DNA from: Rhexocercosporidium sp. MPI-PUGE-AT-0058
Lineage: Eukaryota > Ascomycota > Leotiomycetes > Helotiales
Assembly: GCA_020746875.1 (NCBI GenBank)
Contig: JAGTJL010000009.1
Span: 1,984,001-2,048,000 of the forward strand
DNA: 64,000 nt
Direction: 5' to 3'
A program made the translations under genes and the position numbers. Positions 49,701 to 60,349 of the stretch are shown here, one piece after another. Within the stretch, counting starts at the first letter, position 1. Each line of letters opens with the position of its first letter. The notes beneath the pieces were generated by a model, which was not told the DNA's origin, made no database searches, and worked only from the letters and a program-made list of their open reading frames with translations.

Positions 49701-50013
49701 CACACAGGCTCCCGTAAATACTGGCCAACGAGTCTCGTCTATTCCGACCATGCGAGGGAATGCTTCGCTTCGAGGACGTGGAAACGGTATTTACCAAGCT
49801 CGTGGCGGTGCAGGGGTGGCTGGAGGTGGTGGAGGTGGTGGACAGCCTGGTAGAGGCAGAGGCGGAGCTCCTCAGCGAGGTGGATTGAATGCATCAGCGG
49901 CTCCTTACAGTCCATCGGGTCCAGCAGGCGTCAAGCGGGCTCGGGAGGAGGGATCTATAGGTGGACAGCAAGGACACGCTGGAAAACGGCCTCGGGGCGG
50001 TGGACAAAACTAG
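43710..50013 (+). CDS. mlp1: Mlp1/Tpr-type nuclear basket nucleoporin
   Basis: Four exons (43710-44001, 44060-49417, 49467-49657, 49708-50013) join in frame to 2048 aa. The introns are 58, 49 and 50 bp. Residues about 20-1650 are almost continuous coiled coil with heptads, interrupted by a short Gly/Ser/Pro segment at about 375-400 (SIPGTPRQSLNGSTLGRSG). The Tpr/Mlp1 central region lies around 1000-1130. The C-terminal 350 residues are disordered and Thr/Pro/Gln-rich, ending in an RGG-type tail (RGRGNGIYQARGG, GRGRGGAPQRGG). Mlp1/Tpr forms filaments of the nuclear basket, tethers mRNP quality control and helps organise silent chromatin and spindle-checkpoint proteins. Length and layout match Tpr (about 2000-2300 aa) and Mlp1 (1875 aa). 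All three introns lie at the ends of the gene, leaving one 5.4-kb exon. Confidence 0.93.
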
Positions 50014-50524
50014 GGGAAGGAAAATTTTGCTTTGCTTGTATGATATCTCTGCTTGCTGCATTGCCCAAGGGCGGCTTTCATATGTTTCGGCGAGGACTGG
50101 CGTTTGTAGGAGTATGGTAATACTGTAGAACAGGAGAGCTCGCTATATGGGCTGAGATGAGTGTCAACAATGTCTAGCATAAACGCAAACTCTTGAAAGT
50201 ATCCAGCTCTGAATACTATACGCGAGCTTCTCTATAGCGATGAGTAAAGTTCACATAAGTTCTTATTGATCTTCATGAAGCATATTTTCGAATTTGGTAC
50301 AAGGGCTCGTGCCAATGAAATTGAAGACACAACGGGTCCTCTTTAGAGTTGTTTACTTTGTTACAGTGCGAGGAGAATATCTGCTATCTTCAGACACTCA
50401 TAATAATACACATTCTCACTCCTGGTATTTTCCCTCTTAACCTGTACCAACTGATCCACAATGCCACATGTAGTGTGTTCCCCATGTTGTCTAATAGTGT
50501 ACACAAATAACAGAAATTCCCAGC
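50014..50524. other. Convergent 3' region between mlp1 and the 2H-like gene
   Basis: This contains the 3' ends of two converging genes. It is AT-rich with several AATAAT/ATAATAC-like sequences that could serve 3'-end formation. No additional gene is seen. Confidence 0.45.
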
Positions 50525-51261
50525 TTAGTGGCTTCCAAATGGATACTCCCCTACCATACGGTCCTGCGATATCCTCATCACCATATTATTAACATGCTCT
50601 TGCAGAGCGAAACCTTCAACAGCAATGGTCCCAAATCCGTCTGGGTATTGCTTCTGCAGCTCTGCCAAGATTTCTGATGCCTTCTCCTTTGGGAAGCCTT
50701 CCGAGGAATGGCGGACAGCCAGCTTGTGTTCTGCCCTGGGGACAAACTTGTACTTCGTCAGATACTGTTCTGGAAATTCCGCTTTGATGGCTGCGCTAAA
50801 TTCATCGTAGATCTCCTTTCTTAGCTGCTCGATCTGATTCGTAGGCAACTCGAATCCAAAACCGAAGTTGGTTTCCGCACGATCGTTTCCTTTAAACAGC
50901 CGAGGGGCACCGGTTTTGATGCTGAAAGGTTTTTGTAGAGTTGCTAGACTTGAGAGTTTCGACTGGATGGCTGGCAGCATGGACCCTGGGAGGGAGTGCA
51001 GAAGGCAGAAAACGGGTAGCAGTGTCCTCTGGGGGTCCTCACTAATCGAATCTTTAGTATGGGTAATGTTCAATGGCTCGGGACCAGAACAAAGCATCTG
51101 GTCCGATCCCATATTCTAGATTGTGGATATTTTGGGGCGAGAACTTACTGATGATAGGGAAGACGTGGAGCAGGGTACTTGGCTCGCAGAGCATTGATAG
51201 GCTCGAAAGACTTTGCATTGAGTCGTAGAAGGAGGCCGACTGGCTTGGCCATGGTGGACAT
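50525..51261 (-). CDS. 2H phosphodiesterase / 2'-5' RNA ligase-like protein with degenerate motifs
   Basis: The minus-strand exons are 51261-51149 and 51041-50525, giving 209 aa. The 107-bp intron has GTAAGT, an ATACTAA branch and a GATTAG acceptor; it is the only junction that keeps the frame. The pattern KPVGLLLRLNAKSFEPINAL, LPVFCLLHSLPGS, PFSIKTGAPRLF, FGFGFELP ... LRKEIYDEF and the closing VEGFALQEHVN ... VGEYPFG matches the bilobal 2H fold (about 190-220 aa). Canonical members carry two HxT/S motifs that cut or form 2'-5' or cyclic phosphodiester bonds. Here the first site reads VFCLL before the conserved HSLPG, and the second region reads EHKLAVRHSS, so neither HxT is intact. It may be a non-catalytic member or use altered chemistry. 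The family call rests on pattern memory and is moderate. Confidence 0.65.
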
Positions 51262-53069
51262 GATAGCAACAGCTTGAGCAGCTGGAGAAATATGGGGAAT
51301 TGACTTCGGATGCGGGAGGTTTGATCTTGTGGGCGTCGTGGAATCGTGCTGGAGAGGTACGGAAGTGATACGTATGTTCTAGGATTTCGAGAGCTCTGAG
51401 CGTTCTGTTGAGCAATGGAGTGATGGCTCGTCGTGGTCGTGTCTTCAAGGTTGTCGGAGCTGGTCTGATCTACAGTTACTTTTTCCTTGGGATTGTAGGG
51501 GTCCGAGGCGCGCTACTGACATTAGCGTTACATAATTGGGTCAGGTCCAACCTTCGCTTCGGGCTTGTCAGGGGAAAGGAGAAAAGGAAACAAACTCTGC
51601 ATTCCTGTCTTTTGGCTGTTCTACAACATCAAATCTGTAAATCGATTGACGAAGCTTTCTACATCTCTACAAAAGCTAGACCCCATCGTTCGAACCCGCC
51701 GGCTTCTTACACCTATTTCTGCACCTATCTGGACGATATCTCTGTTTTGAACCTCCACAGAATGGTTCACAGCGCACTGAGCTATTAGTCGGAAATGTCC
51801 CAAGCAGGTCGCAAGCTTATAGCTACAAAGTATGTTGTCCATTTCTAATACCCGGCGCCAACCGTGGTCCTGAAATGTTTTCAACTTCATTCCTTTATCA
51901 AACGAAGGCGTGCTGGATTGCCGAGCACAGTCCTTTCTATCACAGAAGTATTCTGCGGCTATCCGAATTCTGCTGAACCGAGCAGCTGGGATTCTTCAGG
52001 CGCAGGCTCTTTACGTTCTATTCAATGAGATATACTCTTGCAAGAAACGACAGTGATCAGACTTTAGGTGTGTTGCAGCGAGAAGGAATCCTACCAGTGG
52101 TAGAGAGGAAGCGAATGTGGAATTGCTGGAATTGAAATCAATACTCAATATGTGGATAGTAATACTGTTAGAAACTAGCGCTGCGGAACGATCTGCCAGT
52201 CTTTGTATGCTGATAGCCGCCACCTTTAGTGCAGCTTCCCGACAGCCGGATGTCTAATGTGGCGAGTGCTCAGAATCAGATTGTTGACAAGTGCCCGTTA
52301 ACAAAGAGAAGGATGCTTCTAATTTGCTGCATCTGAAGTCAAGAAATAAAACGCACAGTCTCTTGAGCTTAAATCCAAGGTATCTGCTTCATACATATAC
52401 TTTGTAGATAGGTACCTAAGTAGATACCTATTAAGTCGTCATTGTATCACATGCGCAGAGCACGTGTCCGTACGGCCGTACATGAGCACATTTTAGATAT
52501 TCTGGGAATGTCTTGAGACTTACGCCCAATGATATATTTCTGCCAGTGTTTTGGAATTGACTAGTCAGAGAGTTTGGTTTTTTCAAGAAAGGACAGTATC
52601 GAGAAAGCCTTTCCTAACCGTTGCTCAGAATCCTTCGTATCAAAACCTGCCTAAACAAGTGGCTCTAATGGAGGCTGTGTGGCCGTCTGTGCCGCACACC
52701 CATAACCAGCCCCCATCGAATCCTCCTCGGCAGTCAAGGTGGCCGCATTTTGCATCGCTCTGTATGGCTGAAAATGTATTTTACGTGCAACTTATGCTGT
52801 TGGGTGGGTTCAAGATGTGTCCAGCCACTAAGAACAAGCATGATGATCTAAAGTATAGCCATATTGATCGCCCAAAGTGGGTGAGATCCAGATGTCACAA
52901 GGCAGCCACCAACACTTCAAGTCTTGCCAGCATACCCTAGATTCTTGCGTATATATATATAACCACATAGCCTAGTACAAATCTCAGGAGTCGATATTTC
53001 ATTCTCAAAAACATCGTCCACTATCACGCATACCACTCGTTTCCACCCCATATTGCACCACCGTCCAAG
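51262..53069. other. Intergenic region upstream of two divergent genes
   Basis: This includes the promoters of the 2H-like gene (left) and of the membrane protein at 53070 (right). Open frames 51408-51788 and 52551-52940 (plus strand) lack domains and splice partners. An imperfect inverted repeat ATAGGTA/TACCTAT lies at 52409-52432. A TATA box at 52950-52962 is listed separately. Confidence 0.4.
52950..52962 (+). promoter_or_regulatory. TATA box of the membrane-protein gene at 53070
   Basis: TATATATATATAA stands 108-120 bases before the ATG, with a C/A-rich leader between, a standard core-promoter spacing in filamentous fungi. TATA-containing promoters tend to be inducible. Confidence 0.6.
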
Positions 53070-53856
53070 ATGGCCTCCTCCAATAATGCAACGCAATATT
53101 CAGTGCTGGCTCGGGCTTCCGAGGAGACAGACCGTGACTCTTCACCTCACACACATCTGCTCCCTACGACAGAGAACAGCCCTATTCGACACATGCCTAC
53201 TGCATGTTCCATCACACTGAGTCCTGTACTTGTCTTCAGAACACTTTCGTTCATTCTTGCTCTTGCAGCCTTCATCGTCTTCGTTATCGATGGTCATGAA
53301 GCATTTATCGCCGCCGACATTTTCCTGGCTCTCATCATGATCATGAATGTCTCTCTCGTGGTTCATCATTCCATCAGCCATGTCTTCAAGGTCACTGTTG
53401 AACTTCGTCAAAGCTCTTGGAAGCATGACATAGGAGGGAGCTCTGGGAAGCCAAAGGCGGTCACCTCCGTGGACATTGGTCTCAGCGCTGCCTTGACGTT
53501 CTGCTTGATCCTCGGGAATGCCCTTACAAACCGCTATTATGGCGGACCCTATAAGGCTGGAGTGGTAGTTGGCTACTTTGTTGTGTAAGTCTCGGACAAC
53601 ATCGCACATTGCACTGGTCGTACGTTACTGACCATTCTTTAGCCTTTTCCAAGTCTTAGCTGCCGTTCCTGCCCTTGACGAGAAGAGTTTAACGCTCACA
53701 GCAAGACTTACGGACTTGCGGCCCAAGTTCGCCCCTCGAGACAACAAACTCCCAGCCCAGACCTATGTGAACGCCGGTGGAGCTGATACGGGCTCTGCTC
53801 GACGAAGGGCAACTGAGAGCGAGGATCCAAGACAGAGTGCTGAGGATCTTGTCTAA
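53070..53856 (+). CDS. Predicted four-helix membrane protein of unknown function
   Basis: Two exons (53070-53584, 53643-53856) join in frame to 242 aa. The 58-bp intron has GTAAGT, a TTACTGAC branch and a CTTTAG acceptor. Four hydrophobic segments can be seen: about residues 52-72 (VLVFRTLSFILALAAFIVFVI), 78-97 (FIAADIFLALIMIMNVSLVV), 137-152 (VDIGLSAALTFCLILGNAL) and 160-185, the last crossing the intron (AGVVVGYFVV then LFQVLAAVPAL). The N-terminus is short, polar and cytosolic-like, and the C-terminal 55 residues are charged (RDNKLPAQTYVN, ESEDPRQSAEDLV). The layout resembles small fungal four-helix (MARVEL-like) membrane proteins, but I do not recognise a specific family. It converges with the Pex11 gene, with only about 210 bases between stop codons. 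Confidence 0.75.
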
Positions 53857-54067
53857 GAAAGAAGCTGGACAAGAAGTCTTACGATCAAGGTCATGGTCGA
53901 GATCAACTCTTCAGATCAACGTCCGAAATAGGCACTCGTCGGCCGTTGCATGATGGTATTTTTATCGACGAAGAGAGGAGGGCAGGAAGTACAACTGGGG
54001 CATGGAGTTTCCTACACACTCGGTCTCATTGGGTTTAGAACAATAGTCAACTCTGAATGCACATTTA

Positions 54068-55090
54068 TCACTCTTTTAATCTATCCCATATATCCTTTGA
54101 CGACAGGACTGTGCTCACTACACTCGAGAAGCCCACAACAGCAGCCGATGTCCTAATCCAGCCTGTGACAAATCCAGGACTGAGCAGATCAAATCCATCA
54201 ATTACCAATTTGGTCTTGATAGCATCTATCTTTCTCTTCCGTTTCAACTCAAACACGCGCCTAGCATTGGCCTCCCCTTCAGCAGAAGCATCAGCTCCAC
54301 CTGTCTCGTCAAGCTTGCCTGTGAAGTCATAACTCTCACTTGTAACATCAAGCAATTGTAACAATCCCCATAACATCGAGCAGACCAACGAGTAGAACCA
54401 AAACTTGTTCCCCTCGAGTAGACATATCTTCGCTAAAGGCGTCGGCCAATATCCCATTGCGTCAAGCTACACAACCAATCAGTCCGCAATCAAACCACAG
54501 CCCCTTTCCCTCCTAAATGTCTCTGGCTGGATCTGTAACTTACAATAGTAACGGATTCCAAGAACATATAGCCCCCAAGACAGGACCACTTCCCCACAAC
54601 CAATACACCTCTCGCCCCATCAGCGCCATGAAAAGAGTCATACGCTCTCGAAAAACACTCTAGGAACCGAAAGAAGCGGAAATAACGGCGTCCTGCATAT
54701 TGAAAATCAGCCCTTCTCCCGAAGAATTACACCCATCAATTGCATTATTGCGACCACATGGGCGATGAAACATTTGTGCAGGGGGTAGGCTGGTCCATGG
54801 CAGCCTGGTACGAAGGTATCGGTAAGGTATGTTGGTTCTTACCTAGTGCGAACTGTGCCCGCAGTTGACGCCAAATGGCCTCATCTTCAAGGGAGACGGC
54901 GTACGCGGCTAGGATCTGACATAATGATTGGCAGAGTCGGAGGATTTTCTCGAGGGCGGCTGTGTTATTTGATGTCAGTCTTCCCATCTAAGTTCTGGTA
55001 TTGTTCAGGGGTATCACGTGGAGTACGGTGAGGATAGGAAGGCTTACTGGCGTCGCTGGTGAAGCGGATTAGGTTCTTGAAGAAGCTCAT
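54068..55090 (-). CDS. pex11: Peroxin-11 family protein (peroxisome division)
   Basis: The minus-strand exons are 55090-55048, 54959-54843, 54692-54544 and 54466-54068, all joining in frame to 235 aa. The introns are 88, 150 and 76 bp with good branch points (ACTGACATC, GGGCTGATTTTC, GGACTGATTGG). The protein begins MSFFKNLIRFTSDAT and continues LEKILRLCQSLCQILAAY, then FRFFRFLECFSRAYDSF, GKWSCLGGYMFLESVTILDAMG and a C-terminal membrane segment (WFYSLVCSMLWGLLQLLDV). This matches the Pex11 family, whose amphipathic helices tubulate the peroxisomal membrane before fission. The region 54237-54334 is an Ala/Glu-rich disordered loop. Which paralogue (Pex11, Pex11B or Pex11C) is not resolved; a Pex11C-like member is my guess. 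The exons are short, so this gene is easy to miss by ORF scanning. Confidence 0.85.
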
Positions 55091-55577
55091 GCTTGAATCA
55101 ACGCATGTGGTGAGATGTAGGCGATATAGTACTTATTTGACTTGAGGCGTCGTTGCGGGCGCTGAATAGTCGTGAAGATTTTGAGATTGGTTGAGCTCTC
55201 ATGCCATTTTAAGCCACGATGATCGGTAAAGAGTGGAGTCGATTTGAGGCACTAATTCGATGGCGAACTTCATGGCATTTTCCTTGCAGGTGATGAATGC
55301 GAATGTCTTTCTTGTGATATTTGTGATGCGTTGTCTTTTGGGTGAGTTTCGGAAAACAAAATTGTCGCTTAGCGAACCACTGGAAAATAGCTCACTGAAA
55401 AGTGGCGAAGCGAGGAGGCTCGAAGTTATCAGGTCACAGCTCACGCGTCAACGTTTTAAATTATGCAAAGGAAATAAGCGTTTTGCTGATACAACTGCGC
55501 CAATCACAAGAGCACCCATGCCGAATGTCAATAATTACAATAGGAGGACCCCTATGCACAGTCTAAAAACCGGTCTT
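55091..55577. other. Intergenic region between the pex11 start and nuo51 3' end
   Basis: The pex11 promoter lies upstream of 55090 on the minus strand. The nuo51 3' UTR lies on the same strand up to 55577. A plus-strand open frame over 55260-55691 is antisense to the nuo51 end and has no domain. Confidence 0.45.
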
Positions 55578-57269
55578 CTACTGCCCAGGTGCAATCAGCT
55601 TTCCCTGCTGTCTCGCATCTGGAGCCCATCCACCAGCCAGTGCTTGTTGACCTCCGTGGGCTTTGGCGTAATCCTGCATACGTGCCTCTAACTCTGGTCG
55701 GAAATGTCTGATGAGACCCTGAATAGGCCATGCGAAGGCTTCACCGAGAGCTGCAGTCGTGTTAGTCTACCAAGCCACAGACTTGTGCTTGGCTTTACTT
55801 ACCACAAATAGTGTGTCCCTCAACTTGCTTCGTCAACTCTTGCAACATGTCGATCTCCCGCTCCCGACCCTGTCCCTTCTCGAATCTCTTCATGATCTGT
55901 TCAGTCCATTTGCTACCTTCTCTGCAAGGCGTGCATTGACCGCAAGACTCGTGTCTGTAGAAATGGCTCAATCTAGAGATGGCACGGACGACATCTGTAC
56001 TCTTATCCATAACGATAACAGCGGCCGTTCCGAGACCAGACTGGCTATCCTTCAGAGCGTCAAAGTCCATCAATTGCTCGTCACACACGCTCTTGGGTAG
56101 AATGGGAGTTGACGAACCGCCAGGAATGACGGCCTTGAGGTTGTCCCATCCACCACGGACACCACCACAATGCTTGTCGATCAGTTCTCTGAGGGGAATG
56201 CTCATCTCCTCTTCAACGGTACATGGGTTATTGACGTGACCGGAGATGCAGAAGAGCTTGGTACCAGCATTTCGCTCTCGACCGAAGGACGCGAACCACC
56301 CTCCACCTCTTCGGCAAATTGTCGGTGCTACCGCAATCGTCTCAACGTTGGCCACAGTCGATGGGCATCCGAAAAGTCCCACAGCGGCTGGGAAGGGGGG
56401 CTTTAGACGAGGCTTTCCAGGCTTGCCTTCGAGCGATTCGATAAGGGAGGTCTCTTCTCCACAAACGTAAGCTCCCATTCCACGGTGCAGGTACACGTCG
56501 AAGTCGTAGCCACTTCCGCAGGCGTTCTTTCCGATCAAGCCATCTTTGTAGGCCTCTTGAATTGCTCGTTGTAAGACCGTTGCCTCATGGTAAAACTCGC
56601 CACGGATGTAGATATATGCAGCTGTGCAGTTCATCGCTCGCCCAGCCACCAGGCATCCTTCGATGAGCTTGTGGGGGTCTTTCCGCATGATCTCTCTGTC
56701 CTTGCAAGTTCCAGGCTCGCCCTCATCAGCGTTAACAACCAAGTATCTTGGTTTGTTGTCCTTGTCCCAATCCTTGAAGTTCATGAACGACTGCAAGGCA
56801 TCAGTCTCCTATTTGAATCAAACCTACAATATGAAACATACCCATTTCATTCCGGAAGGAAAACCAGCACCGCCACGTCCTCGCAGCCCTGAAGCCTTGA
56901 TCTCAGAGATGATCTGTATTAAATGTCAATAACTTCCAGCTCAGTGCCTAGTCAAGCTATCCAACGTACCCATTCATGGCCTTTGAGCAGGATTTCCTTT
57001 GTCTTGTGCCAATCTCCATACTTCTTCGCACTGGCTAAATCCGCTCCATGGTGTCCGTAGAGGTTTTGGAAGATGCGGTCCTGATCCTTCAATCCACCAA
57101 ATTGTGTCCGCTTCGGGGGAGGAGGGGCATCTGCGACTGTGGCAAGGCCGCGGCTCTGTTGTGCTTGTGAGGCGGACGAAGGGAATCGGGAGGCGCAGGC
57201 TGTTGAGGGAAGAACACGAGCAGATATGGAGGCAACCACCTTTGGTGTAGGCGCATGTCGCGAAAGCAT
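55578..57269 (-). CDS. nuo51: NADH:ubiquinone oxidoreductase 51 kDa subunit (complex I, flavoprotein 1)
   Basis: The minus-strand exons are 57269-56970, 56913-56842, 56790-55803 and 55750-55578, giving 510 aa (Neurospora NUO51 is about 493). An Arg/Ser/Ala-rich mitochondrial presequence occupies about residues 1-40. The subunit binds FMN and NADH and the N3 iron-sulfur cluster at the tip of the complex I matrix arm. Visible motifs are [16 protein letters not shown] (FMN site, residues about 109-124, exon 2), [34 protein letters not shown] (NADH site), [12 protein letters not shown] (three cluster Cys, near 411) and the fourth Cys in HTIC at about 453, at the exon 3/4 boundary. The C-terminus [14 protein letters not shown] is typical. 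The gene is divergent from dynactin p27 with about 425 bases between start codons. Confidence 0.97.
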
Positions 57270-57694
57270 TGTGATATGTGGTTGTGCTCAATTGAGCTCG
57301 AATTGAAAGTGAACAAGCACGGTGGAGGTCGAGGTTTGAGGTTTAGTGACTTATTTAGTCTTTGAAGTCATCATCGATGTGGTTGTGTTGATTGGTTGAA
57401 GCTAGCACGGGCAGCCGGAGAAACTATTGATGCGAACGAGGGATGCTTTCTCCAAACAGCTTCAGTGTAACAATCTATGAACCATTTTAGACAATGAGCA
57501 GCCCCAAAACTTGAAGAATCTTACCGCAGTCACCTGCCGCAGACGTCAAAGAAGTAAGCGGCATCGATTTCAAGTATTGAAGATGCCCATTCTGATACAA
57601 GAACTTGCTTCCACTGCAGGTCTACACTTACCTTGCTTCCATTGACCCAACCAGATCTAGGCACTCCACGACCTTCCTCCTCCAAGACGCCAAA
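57270..57694. promoter_or_regulatory. Divergent promoter between nuo51 and dynactin p27
   Basis: The two ATGs are 425 bases apart, head to head. The region must contain both core promoters. No clear TATA box is present, as is usual for housekeeping genes. Confidence 0.6.
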
Positions 57695-58304
57695 ATGTCG
57701 AGCAAACGAGCATCCATGATGCCCCCTCCACCCAAGCCTCCTACCAAGCTGTCTTCATCTCTCATCATTGCAGAACAGGCAGCATTGACCGGCACACATC
57801 TCATCACACTGGGCTCGAACACTGTCATCCACCCACGAACGAAGCTCAATTCCGGCTATGCGCCAATAACTGTGGGAAGTAATTGTATCATCAGTGAACG
57901 AAGTCAGATCGGTCTGCAAAGTGATCCACAAGAAAATGAGGACTACGCAGTGGTCATCGAAAATGGAGTTATGGTAGAGGTTGGAGCAACTGTAGAAGCA
58001 CGGAGGGTAGGTGAGGGCTCTGTTATTGAAGTCAACGCAAAAATTGGGAAAGGAGCAATCTTGGGCAAGGCAAGTTCGTCTTCGAATTGCGATTACTTTC
58101 TCTAACAAGCTGTAGCATTGCAAAATTGGCCCTCTCTGTGAGGTTGCAGAGGGAGAGGTTCTTCCTGACTTCACAGTCTTGTATGGGAACGGTATGCGGA
58201 GGTTAGACACTAGTGGTGTTGAGGATCTGAAGCTGAAGATGGTTGCAAAGCAGGTGGAAGTTTTGCGGAGGCTTATACCGAGCAACTTAGCCAAGTTCCA
58301 ATAG
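57695..58304 (+). CDS. Dynactin subunit 6 (p27)
   Basis: Two exons (57695-58069, 58116-58304) join to 187 aa (typical for p27). The 46-bp intron begins with GC rather than GT (AAG|GCAAGT) and ends in CTGTAG after a TCTAAC branch. Removing it joins ILGK to HCKIGPLCEV. The protein is a left-handed beta-helix: hexapeptide turns such as LITLGSNTVIHPRTKLNSG, ITVGSNCIISERSQIG, VEVGATVEARRVGEGSVIEV and AKIGKGAILGKHCKIGPLCEV. The C-terminal helix is LKMVAKQVEVLRRLIPSNLAKF. p27 caps the pointed-end complex of dynactin with p25, Arp11 and p62 and helps cargo attachment for dynein. The N-terminus (MSSKRASMMPPPPKPPTK) is disordered. The ATG at 57695 is the first giving the family start; an upstream in-frame extension to 57605 lacks an ATG at its start. 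Confidence 0.92.
58070..58115 (+). other. GC-AG intron in dynactin p27
   Basis: The donor AAG|GCAAGT matches the strong consensus required of GC donors. The branch TCTAAC and acceptor CTGTAG follow. No GT nearby restores the frame. Confidence 0.8.
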
Positions 58305-60349
58305 GCATATGGCAGCAGCAGTCACTTGACCTTCTTGACCTCAAATTTTCTAGTAGTCTTTTTCTCTTCGCGGTTCTGTACGTGTTCAAGCAAGGATGCT
58401 GAGGTATTTCCTTACGTGCCATCGAGTTGTAGTTCCCATCGTGTTTCATACATATTCAAGCAAAGATGCTGAACTACCTTCAACATGTGGTAGAACTTCA
58501 GTTCCCACCAAGGTCATCCGTCTCACTACAAGAGTCCAGATTGGATCTGACCCTGAGTTGAATTTTCTGGAAGTTGCAAATCAACTACGGTTTTTCATGT
58601 CTACTACATATTTCACCGTCCGGTTCAATGAAAATTCTCAGGAGTGGAGGTGCTCGTCTGCCGGCCCAAGAAGAAGAAAACTTCGGGCCTTTTCCCTTTT
58701 TTTAACTATAGGGGCACATGCTGTAAGTTTTGTTCAAGTTCAGGTACTATCTGATCCAGAGACTTAAGACCTTTGCAGAATGAAACATTCATACTGGCTT
58801 GTCTGTGTTGTCCTTCTGGGGTTTCATGGGTCGGCATTCTTCGCGGGTCGCAGGAAATTGGTAAACCTCCTCATCATATCACCTGTGCAAGCCGAGGTGT
58901 GACTTGGGACTGGTGCATGCTGAAGCCATAGAATCTTCGTACCTCATATAGACCAGGAACGAATAACCGCTAAGTGTTTGGACACACCTACCTAATCTAT
59001 TTCAGGAAACTCTTTGGCACAAGAGAATCAACGACAAATACGAACACTCAGAAATAGCAGCCCAGCTTGGACAAGCCAAATATTGAGAAGCTGAAGAACT
59101 GACTAAACTCAAATTACTGAAGAGATCAGAGTGCTGTGGCTTTCTGAGGGTTGTCTCACTGTCGAATTGGCCAATTACAGCTTTGCCTGTTTTCCGTTCC
59201 TGTTACACAGCACCACCATAATATCTCCAAGCGGGTTAGTAAAAAAGCCACGAGGTCCAGACTTCTTCAACAATGATCAGAGCCCAGCTAGAAGAATGTT
59301 TCTGAGCATTTGTTTGCGACTATCTCTCCTTCATTTCACTAATTGGCCATTTCCCCGGGATCGCGTCGCCGACAATTGCCCCAAAAATGAACCAAGGGTG
59401 ATGAAGTGAGCGTTCGATTCACGCCTCCAGACACTTGTTATCGTTTTGTAGAATGCAAGATTGAACCAGCTGGACGCCAGGAAGCAGTGTCGTGTCTGAT
59501 GAGGCGGGCAAGTGCCGATTGGGGTTGCGGAAAGGCAACCTGCAGCCCCTGAATATTCAGTTTGGACAGCAAACAATTGGACACAGATCCTAGAAGGATT
59601 CAATCTTCCAAGATGACTTCTAGAAGCAAGCCATGATCTTCATCAGATACAGAGTGGCATTGCATCGACCAGTTGCAATGATGAATGCAGCACTCTACGG
59701 AGTTCGCAGTACAGCCAGCCGCACTCGTGTTCAAAGCCGTCTTTACTTCTTCAGAACACCAAGATGCACTATCCACACGGCGTGTCCACTGTTCCAAATC
59801 GCGACAATCCCTGAACATCGCCCTGGACGCTTTGCTCGAGCTATTCCGCAAACGCGTTCGCCCCGCAATTGGCTGCCGAGCATGCGAGATGATGGAGATT
59901 GCAGACCACCGCCGTGACCCTTTCTGGCCACACCAGACAACAGATGGTGGATGTATAAGTCCGAGCGTCTGGCAAACCTAGACTCACATAGATATGGTCC
60001 GGGACGGCCAGCGGCGAACTGGCTTCTCGTCCCTCTTCTTCAATTCTCCCCCATCGATCATTGCGCCGTTGCCCTTGCTGGAGAAGTTAGAGAGCGAGAG
60101 AGAGAGCAAGTCAACAACCACCGACAGTCACCACACCCTCGCTCATGATCTACAACAACTGACTTTCTTCCGACCCCGCCGCGAAGATCTGCTCTGCTTG
60201 CGGACCCCTCATCATTAAATGCTACCTTGCGATGTCTCACTGACGAATCGACAATTTACCGTGAGAGGACACTCTCAAGCACCCACCACGAATCTTTCTT
60301 CTGTTCTCGAAATTCGCATTGCGAATTGAAACTCGCAAACGGAGGAACC
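58305..60349. other. Intergenic region upstream of the disordered-protein gene
   Basis: No recognised gene. Open frames 58396-58767, 59131-59409 and 59600-59981 have no domain. The last 300 bases (C/A- and CT-rich, with a GAGAGA run at about 60089-60106) are the probable leader of the gene at 60350. A divergent tandem repeat is listed separately. Confidence 0.4.
58381..58509. repeat. Diverged tandem duplication, period about 70 bp
   Basis: Two copies start at about 58381 and 58451. They share TTCAAGCAA(G/A)GATGCTGA and, about 25 bases later, AGTTCCCA, with scattered changes between. This looks like an old local duplication just past the dynactin p27 3' end. Confidence 0.6.

Noticed and set aside
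51408..51788. 126-codon plus-strand frame with a hydrophobic start, divergent from the 2H-like gene
   Set aside because: It could be a small membrane protein, but the body is irregular with no splice or family evidence.
52551..52940. 129-codon plus-strand frame just before the TATA box
   Set aside because: Amino-acid composition is unlike a folded protein and it sits in the promoter of the next gene.
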